From: Gammaproteobacteria bacterium | GTDB lineage: Bacteria > Pseudomonadota > Gammaproteobacteria > Steroidobacterales > Steroidobacteraceae | Length of the DNA: 64,000 nt | Direction of reading: 5' to 3' | NCBI GenBank assembly: GCA_004297335.1 | Contig: SCUD01000015.1 | Span: 1 to 64,000 of the forward strand | Notes under the pieces: generated by a model | Databases searched by the model: none | Told to the model about the DNA's origin: nothing | Seen by the model: the letters and a program-made list of their open reading frames with translations, nothing else | In this document: positions 59,670 to 64,000 of the stretch, in pieces | Layout: each line of letters opens with the position of its first letter | Numbering within the stretch: position 1 is the first letter of the stretch | Program-made: the position numbers and the translations under genes

Positions 59670-60998
59670 ATGCGCGCGCCGGCCGAAATCCGTGCCGCTG
59701 CGGCACGCGCCGTTGCGGCCGTCGCCGGCGAGGGGAGGACGCTCGAAGCCGCACTCGCGGGTCTGGCGGCCGTCCCCGAGGGTGGCCGGCCGGCGGTGCA
59801 GGCGCTCGCCTTTGGAACCGTGCGCTGGTACTTCGAACTCGAGGCCTGCCTGCGGCTGCTGAGCAACCGGCCGGTGGCGGGCCTCGAACCCGAAATCCGC
59901 GGCCTCGCGCTGGTTGGCCTGTACCAGCTCGCCCATGGCGCGACCCCGGCCCATGCAGCGGTCAGCGAGACCGTCGAGGCCGCGCGCGCGCTCCACCAGC
60001 CGCGCGCCGCCGGCCTGATCAATGCGCTGCTCCGGCGTTTCCAGCGGGATGGCGCGGCGATCCTGGCGGCGGCCCACGTGGGACCCGCCGCCCGGCATGC
60101 GCATCCGGAATGGCTGCTGGCGGCGCTGGCGCGCGACTGGCCCGACGACTGGCCGCAACTCGTGGCCGCGGGCAACCGCGAGCCGCCGATGTGGCTGCGG
60201 GTCAATCGGCGCCGCGGGAGCCGCGACGAATATCGGTTGCGACTGCTGGCGGCGGGCCAGGACGCGGCAGCGAGCCCGTTTGCGCCGGATGCGCTGCGTC
60301 TCGAGCAGCCGGTCGACGTCGGACAGCTGCCGGGTTTTGCGGACGGCGACGTGTCGGTCCAGGACCTGTCGGCACAGCTGGTGCCGGACTGGCTCGATGC
60401 GCGGCCGGGCATGCGGGTGCTGGACGCCTGCGCGGCGCCCGGTGGCAAGGCCTGCCACCTGCTCGAGCGCGAGCCCGCGCTCGCGGGTCTGGTCGCGCTG
60501 GACGTCGACGCCGGGCGCGCCCGGCGGATCCACGAGAACCTGGCTCGCCTCGGGCTGTCGGCGGAGGTCCGGGTCGCCGATGCCACCGATACGGCGGCCT
60601 GGTGGGATGGCCGGCCGTTCGACCGGGTACTGCTGGATGTCCCCTGTTCGGGAACCGGCGTGATCCGGCGCCATCCCGACATCAAGCTGCTGCGCCGGGC
60701 CGGGGACATCCCACGCTTCGCGGCTCGCCAGCGGCAGCTGCTGGCGGCGGGTCTCGAGGTCCTGGTCCCAGGCGGTCGCCTGCTGTACGTCACCTGTTCC
60801 CTGCTCGCGGCGGAGAACGACGAACTCATCCGCGCCTTTGTGGCGGCCGAGCCACGCGCGGAACACTGCAGCCAATCTGCTAGGCTTGCGTTGCCCGGCG
60901 TGGTGCCGGTGCGGGGGCCGGGGCCGGGATACACGCTGCCGGGAGGCGTAGCCGACGCCGATGGCTTCTATTACGCCTGCCTCGAAAAGCGGGCCTGA
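59670..60998 (+). CDS. rsmB: 16S rRNA (cytosine(967)-C(5))-methyltransferase
   Basis: 442 residues from ATG 59670. An N-terminal NusB-like helical domain (AVQALAFGTVRWYFELE, INALLRRFQRDG) is followed by the methyltransferase: SVQDLSAQLVPDWL, LDACAAPGGKACHLLE (SAM site), LLDVPCSGTGVIRRHPDIK (Cys) and LLYVTCSLLAAENDELI (catalytic Cys). Length matches E. coli RsmB (429). It methylates C967 in 16S rRNA. It is followed by the DUF4390 gene after nine bases. Confidence 0.97.
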   Translation: MRAPAEIRAAAARAVAAVAGEGRTLEAALAGLAAVPEGGRPAVQALAFGTVRWYFELEACLRLLSNRPVAGLEPEIRGLALVGLYQLAHGATPAHAAVSETVEAARALHQPRAAGLINALLRRFQRDGAAILAAAHVGPAARHAHPEWLLAALARDWPDDWPQLVAAGNREPPMWLRVNRRRGSRDEYRLRLLAAGQDAAASPFAPDALRLEQPVDVGQLPGFADGDVSVQDLSAQLVPDWLDARPGMRVLDACAAPGGKACHLLEREPALAGLVALDVDAGRARRIHENLARLGLSAEVRVADATDTAAWWDGRPFDRVLLDVPCSGTGVIRRHPDIKLLRRAGDIPRFAARQRQLLAAGLEVLVPGGRLLYVTCSLLAAENDELIRAFVAAEPRAEHCSQSARLALPGVVPVRGPGPGYTLPGGVADADGFYYACLEKRA

Positions 60999-61007
60999 GG
61001 GACCGCC

Positions 61008-61589
61008 GTGCTGCGGATGCGTTGGCCAAAACCCACAGTGCTCGGCCTGGCACTGCTGCTGGGACTGCTGCAGTCCGGCGGGCGGGCTGGCGCCGCCGAT
61101 GAGCAGCGTTTCGCGATACGCAATGCCTTCGTCGAACTCGCGGGGGACAGCTGGCAACTCGAGGTCAGTCTCGACCTGGGTCTCACTGAGGCAGCGAACC
61201 AGGCGCTCGACGAAGGCATTCCGCTGACGCTCCGGCTCGAGGCCGAGGCGCACAGCCGGCGCAGGCTGTTGCCGAACGAGAAAGTCGCGGCGGTGGGCGG
61301 GCAGTGGCAGCTCGAGTATGACGCGCTGGCCAGCCGCTATGTTGTCAGCGATCTGAACCACGCTACCCGTGACAGCTACGCCTCCCGCGACGAAGCCCTG
61401 GCCGCGCTGGCGCGACCACGCGGGCTGCTGCTGGCAGATGCCGGCCAGCTGCCGCCGGACCGGCGCTTCGACGTCCGGGTGCGTGCTGTGATCGAGGTCG
61501 GTGAGCTGCCGGCCGCCGTACGCATGCTGCTGTTCTGGCGCAGTTTCAGCCAGGCCACCGAGTGGTACACCTGGACGGTGCGGCCATGA
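61008..61589 (+). CDS. exported DUF4390 protein
   Basis: 193 residues from GTG 61008. A signal peptide (TVLGLALLLGLLQSGGRAGAA) precedes the DUF4390 domain (FAIRNAFVELAGDSWQLEVSLDL, ALDEGIPLTLRLEAE, AAVRMLLFWRSFSQATEWYTWTV). The family is found between rsmB and ntrY in gammaproteobacteria, so it may be a periplasmic partner of the NtrY sensor, but this is unproven. ATGA overlap with ntrY. Confidence 0.92.
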   Translation: MLRMRWPKPTVLGLALLLGLLQSGGRAGAADEQRFAIRNAFVELAGDSWQLEVSLDLGLTEAANQALDEGIPLTLRLEAEAHSRRRLLPNEKVAAVGGQWQLEYDALASRYVVSDLNHATRDSYASRDEALAALARPRGLLLADAGQLPPDRRFDVRVRAVIEVGELPAAVRMLLFWRSFSQATEWYTWTVRP

Positions 61590-63769
61590 GCCGCTGGCGC
61601 TGGCTGCTGCCGGTAGCGATCGGGGCCGGCATCGTCGCCTGGGTCACCGCGCTCGCGCTGCTGGCACTGGTGTCCGAGGGTTCGCGGCGCTTCGACGAGT
61701 GGCAGCCGTGGATCCTGCTCGTCAATGCAGTGGGCGTGGTCGTACTGGTCGCGCTGATCGGCCGGCAGCTGGCCAACTTCGTCTCCGACTGGCGCCGGCA
61801 TGTTCCCGGCTCGCGGTTGCGCGGCCGCACGATGCTGATGTTCACGGGGCTCGCGGTGGCGCCGCTCCTGGTCGTGTTCACGTTCTCGGTGCTGTTCCTG
61901 ACCCGTGGCATCGACAGCTGGTTCCACGCCGAGGTGCGCCAGGGACTCACGGATGCGCTCGGCCTTTCGCGCGCGGCGCTGGACCTGCGCATGCGCGAGG
62001 TCACCGAGCGGACCGGGCATATCGCCGAGGACCTCACGGAACTGCGGGGCGTGCCGTTGATTGCGGCGCTGGATGGCCATCGCCGCCTGTCCGGTGCCGA
62101 CGAGCTGGTGGTGGCGGGTACCGGTGGCCAGCCGGAGGCCTACAGTTCCGCGAACCTGCAGCACAGCCTGCCCGGGACCGTGCCGGAGGAACTGCTGCTA
62201 CAGGTTCGCCAGGGACGATCCTATGTCGGCCTGGAGCCGGCCGAAGGGGGTTACCGGATCCGCGTGGCGACCGGGATCGTCTCCGGCGGCGGCCCGCCGG
62301 GGCCGCGGGTTCTGATCGCGACCTACCCGGTACCGCAGCGGCTGGCCGAACTCGCCGAGACCGTACAGGGTGCTTACCAGCAGTACGGTCGACTGTCGTT
62401 CCTGCGGGAGCCGCTCAAGCTGTCGTTCGTGCTGACGCTGTCGCTGGTGCTGCTGCTCGCGCTGCTCGCCGCCCTCTACGGGGCCCTGTTCTTCTCGCAG
62501 CGGCTGGTACGCCCGGTGCAGGACCTGATCGCCGGCACCCGGGCGGTCGCGAAGGGCGACTTCGCTACCCGGCTGGCCAGGGAGTCCCACGACGAGATCG
62601 GCTACCTGGTGACCTCGTTCAACGAGATGACGATCCGTCTGGCCCGGGCCCGCGAGGAGGCGCAGAAGAGTCGCGCCGCGGTCGAGGCCGAGCGCGCGGC
62701 GCTGGCGGCGGTGCTGGCGCGGCTGACGAGCGGCGTGATTTCGCTCGAGCCCGACCTGTCGGTCCGCGTCGCCAACCAGGCGGCCGGGCAGATTCTCGGG
62801 GTGGATTTCACCGCGGCCGCCGGCCGGCCGCTGGCGGAACTGGCCGCGACCCATCCGCTGCTGGAACAGTTGCTGGAGGCCGTCCAGCAGCACCTGCAGG
62901 CCGGCAGCAGCGAATGGCGCGAGCAACTGACCCTGCGCGGTGACTCCTCCCGGCGCGAACTCGTGTGTGCCTGCACGGCGCTGCCGGGCGAGGGCGGGGC
63001 GGCGGGCGGGCTCGTGCTCGTATTCGACGAGATCACGCAGCTGCTGCAGGCGCAACGCGAGGCGGCCTGGGGCGAGGTGGCGCGGCGGCTGGCCCACGAG
63101 ATCCGCAATCCGCTGACGCCAATCCAGCTGTCGGCCGAGCGCCTGCGGCGCAAACTGCACGACGGCCTCCCGCCGGCGCAGGCTGAGCTGCTGGATCGCG
63201 CGACGCACACGATCGTGCAGCAGGTCGAGGCCATGAAGCAGATGGTCGCGGCATTCAGCGAGTACGCGCGGGCGCCGCGGATCCAGCTGGCGGAGTTCGA
63301 TCTCGCCGCGCTGATCCGCCAGGTTTCCGACCTGTACCATGCACAGGACCCGCGCGTCGCCTTCGGCCTGCGGCTCGACCGGGGCGCGACGATGATCGAG
63401 GCCGACCGGGGCCGGATCCGCCAGCTGCTCAACAATCTGCTGACGAACTCGCTCGAGGCTCTCGACGGCCGGCCGGATCCTGTCATTATGATTGAGACCA
63501 GCCGTACGGGGGACCAGATCGTGTTGACCGTCACCGACAACGGGCCGGGCTTCCAGGCGGGAATCGCCGGGCAGGCCTTCGACCCCTATGTCACGAGCAA
63601 GCCGAAGGGCACCGGCCTCGGGCTCGCGATCGTCCGCCGGATCGTCGAGGAACATGGTGGCCAGGTCGAGCTGGCGAATGCCCCCGGCGGTGGCGCACGC
63701 ATTTCCGTATCCCTGCCGGCGGCGGCGCGCGCAGCGCGGGCCGGCGAAGCCAGGAGAGAACAGGCATGA
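61586..63769 (+). CDS. ntrY: NtrY-like sensor histidine kinase
   Basis: 727 residues from ATG 61586. Membrane segments include LLPVAIGAGIVAWVTALALLAL, WILLVNAVGVVVLVALIG, FTGLAVAPLLVVFTFSVLFLT and LSFVLTLSLVLLLALLAALYG, flanking a ~150-residue periplasmic sensor. A HAMP domain (RPVQDLIAGTRAVAKGDFA), PAS domain, HisKA with RRLAHEIRNPLTPIQLSAE (phospho-His) and HATPase (NNLLTNSLEAL, GPGF, GTGLGLAIVRRI) follow. It should phosphorylate the NtrX-like regulator downstream, which starts within its stop (ATGA). Confidence 0.95.
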   Translation: MSRWRWLLPVAIGAGIVAWVTALALLALVSEGSRRFDEWQPWILLVNAVGVVVLVALIGRQLANFVSDWRRHVPGSRLRGRTMLMFTGLAVAPLLVVFTFSVLFLTRGIDSWFHAEVRQGLTDALGLSRAALDLRMREVTERTGHIAEDLTELRGVPLIAALDGHRRLSGADELVVAGTGGQPEAYSSANLQHSLPGTVPEELLLQVRQGRSYVGLEPAEGGYRIRVATGIVSGGGPPGPRVLIATYPVPQRLAELAETVQGAYQQYGRLSFLREPLKLSFVLTLSLVLLLALLAALYGALFFSQRLVRPVQDLIAGTRAVAKGDFATRLARESHDEIGYLVTSFNEMTIRLARAREEAQKSRAAVEAERAALAAVLARLTSGVISLEPDLSVRVANQAAGQILGVDFTAAAGRPLAELAATHPLLEQLLEAVQQHLQAGSSEWREQLTLRGDSSRRELVCACTALPGEGGAAGGLVLVFDEITQLLQAQREAAWGEVARRLAHEIRNPLTPIQLSAERLRRKLHDGLPPAQAELLDRATHTIVQQVEAMKQMVAAFSEYARAPRIQLAEFDLAALIRQVSDLYHAQDPRVAFGLRLDRGATMIEADRGRIRQLLNNLLTNSLEALDGRPDPVIMIETSRTGDQIVLTVTDNGPGFQAGIAGQAFDPYVTSKPKGTGLGLAIVRRIVEEHGGQVELANAPGGGARISVSLPAAARAARAGEARREQA

Positions 63770-64000
63770 GTTCCGCCCGCATCCTCGTCGTCGACGATGA
63801 AGCCGACATCCGCGATCTGCTGTGCGAGATCCTCGCCGAAGAGGGCTATGAGGTCGAGCCGGCGGCGAACGCCGCGGAGGCCCGCGACGCCTGCACCCGC
63901 CAGCGACCGGATCTCGTGCTGCTCGATATCTGGATGCCGGATACCGACGGCATCACGCTGCTGCGCGAGTGGTCGGTGAAGCAGCAGCTCACGTTCCCGG
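63766..64000 (+). CDS. ntrX: NtrX-like response regulator, N-terminal part (truncated by window end)
   Basis: The frame from ATG 63766 stays open to the window edge and is missing from the ORF track. The visible 78 codons begin MSSARILVVDDEADIRDLL and include LVLLDIWMPDTDGITLL, a complete receiver core with the acidic pair and phospho-acceptor Asp. From the ntrY pairing I infer a sigma-54-activating NtrC-family regulator, but the AAA and DNA-binding domains lie outside the window. Confidence 0.85.
   Translation, partial: MSSARILVVDDEADIRDLLCEILAEEGYEVEPAANAAEARDACTRQRPDLVLLDIWMPDTDGITLLREWSVKQQLTFP

Overview
The window is a gene-dense, strongly GC-rich stretch of a bacterial chromosome. The layout def-fmt-rsmB-DUF4390-ntrY-ntrX, divergent from lysM-dprA-smg-topA-hemF-rlmJ, is typical of high-GC Gammaproteobacteria (Xanthomonadales/Nevskiales/Steroidobacterales/Chromatiales-like). 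An ExeA/GspAB pair, a Burkholderia-type malate dehydrogenase, a FadE-type acyl-CoA dehydrogenase and a Mla-type lipid transporter fit that assignment. Genus-level placement is not possible by eye. I see no rRNA, tRNA, CRISPR array, insertion sequence or prophage; this looks like core chromosome with some poorly characterised lineage-specific genes.

Layout. 1-5006: end of a pyridine-nucleotide oxidoreductase coupled to an exported Sel1/ankyrin protein, then three exported proteins of unknown function. 5094-10631: phosphate transport pair (DUF47 + PiT), glmU, glmS and a methyltransferase; GlmS and GlmU supply UDP-GlcNAc for the envelope. 10742-15983: small lipoprotein with a terminator, alpha/beta hydrolase, YbhN-like membrane protein, MalM-like lipoprotein, oligopeptidase B. 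16001-20408: an unusual receiver-TM-TonB fusion, an unknown cytosolic protein coupled to a SYLF protein, a DUF502 membrane protein and a small exported protein. 20402-31781 (all minus): FakA-FakB-like fusion, GspB, GspA, DinB, DUF4286-DUF3667 fusion, two unknown proteins, FadE, Mdh.

32094-34697: a GntR(YtrA)-ABC exporter operon headed by a small membrane-anchored protein and preceded by a perfect 24-bp inverted repeat over the promoter, probably an autoregulatory operator. 34732-40282: CPA2 cation/proton antiporter, divergent from a four-gene MlaE/F/D + PF03886 lipoprotein operon (retrograde or bulk phospholipid transport). 40263-45734: PAS-GGDEF-EAL protein, M15 peptidase with an apparent CTG start, HD-domain protein, exonuclease III, LemA-like protein. 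45777-50907: glutathione reductase, gamma-carbonic anhydrase and MFS transporter joined by ATGA overlaps, then aroE and hemB on the other strand. 50990-58010 (minus): lysM, dprA, smg, topA, hemF, rlmJ. 58172-64000 (plus): def, fmt, rsmB, DUF4390, ntrY and the start of ntrX, linking translation initiation and ribosome modification to a two-component system.

The most unusual items are the REC-TM-TonB fusion, the YtrA operator with its small exported leader gene, the FakA-FakB-like fusion, the CTG-initiated peptidase, a few promoters whose -10 boxes lie only 8-9 bases from the start codon, and several exported or paired proteins of unknown function.
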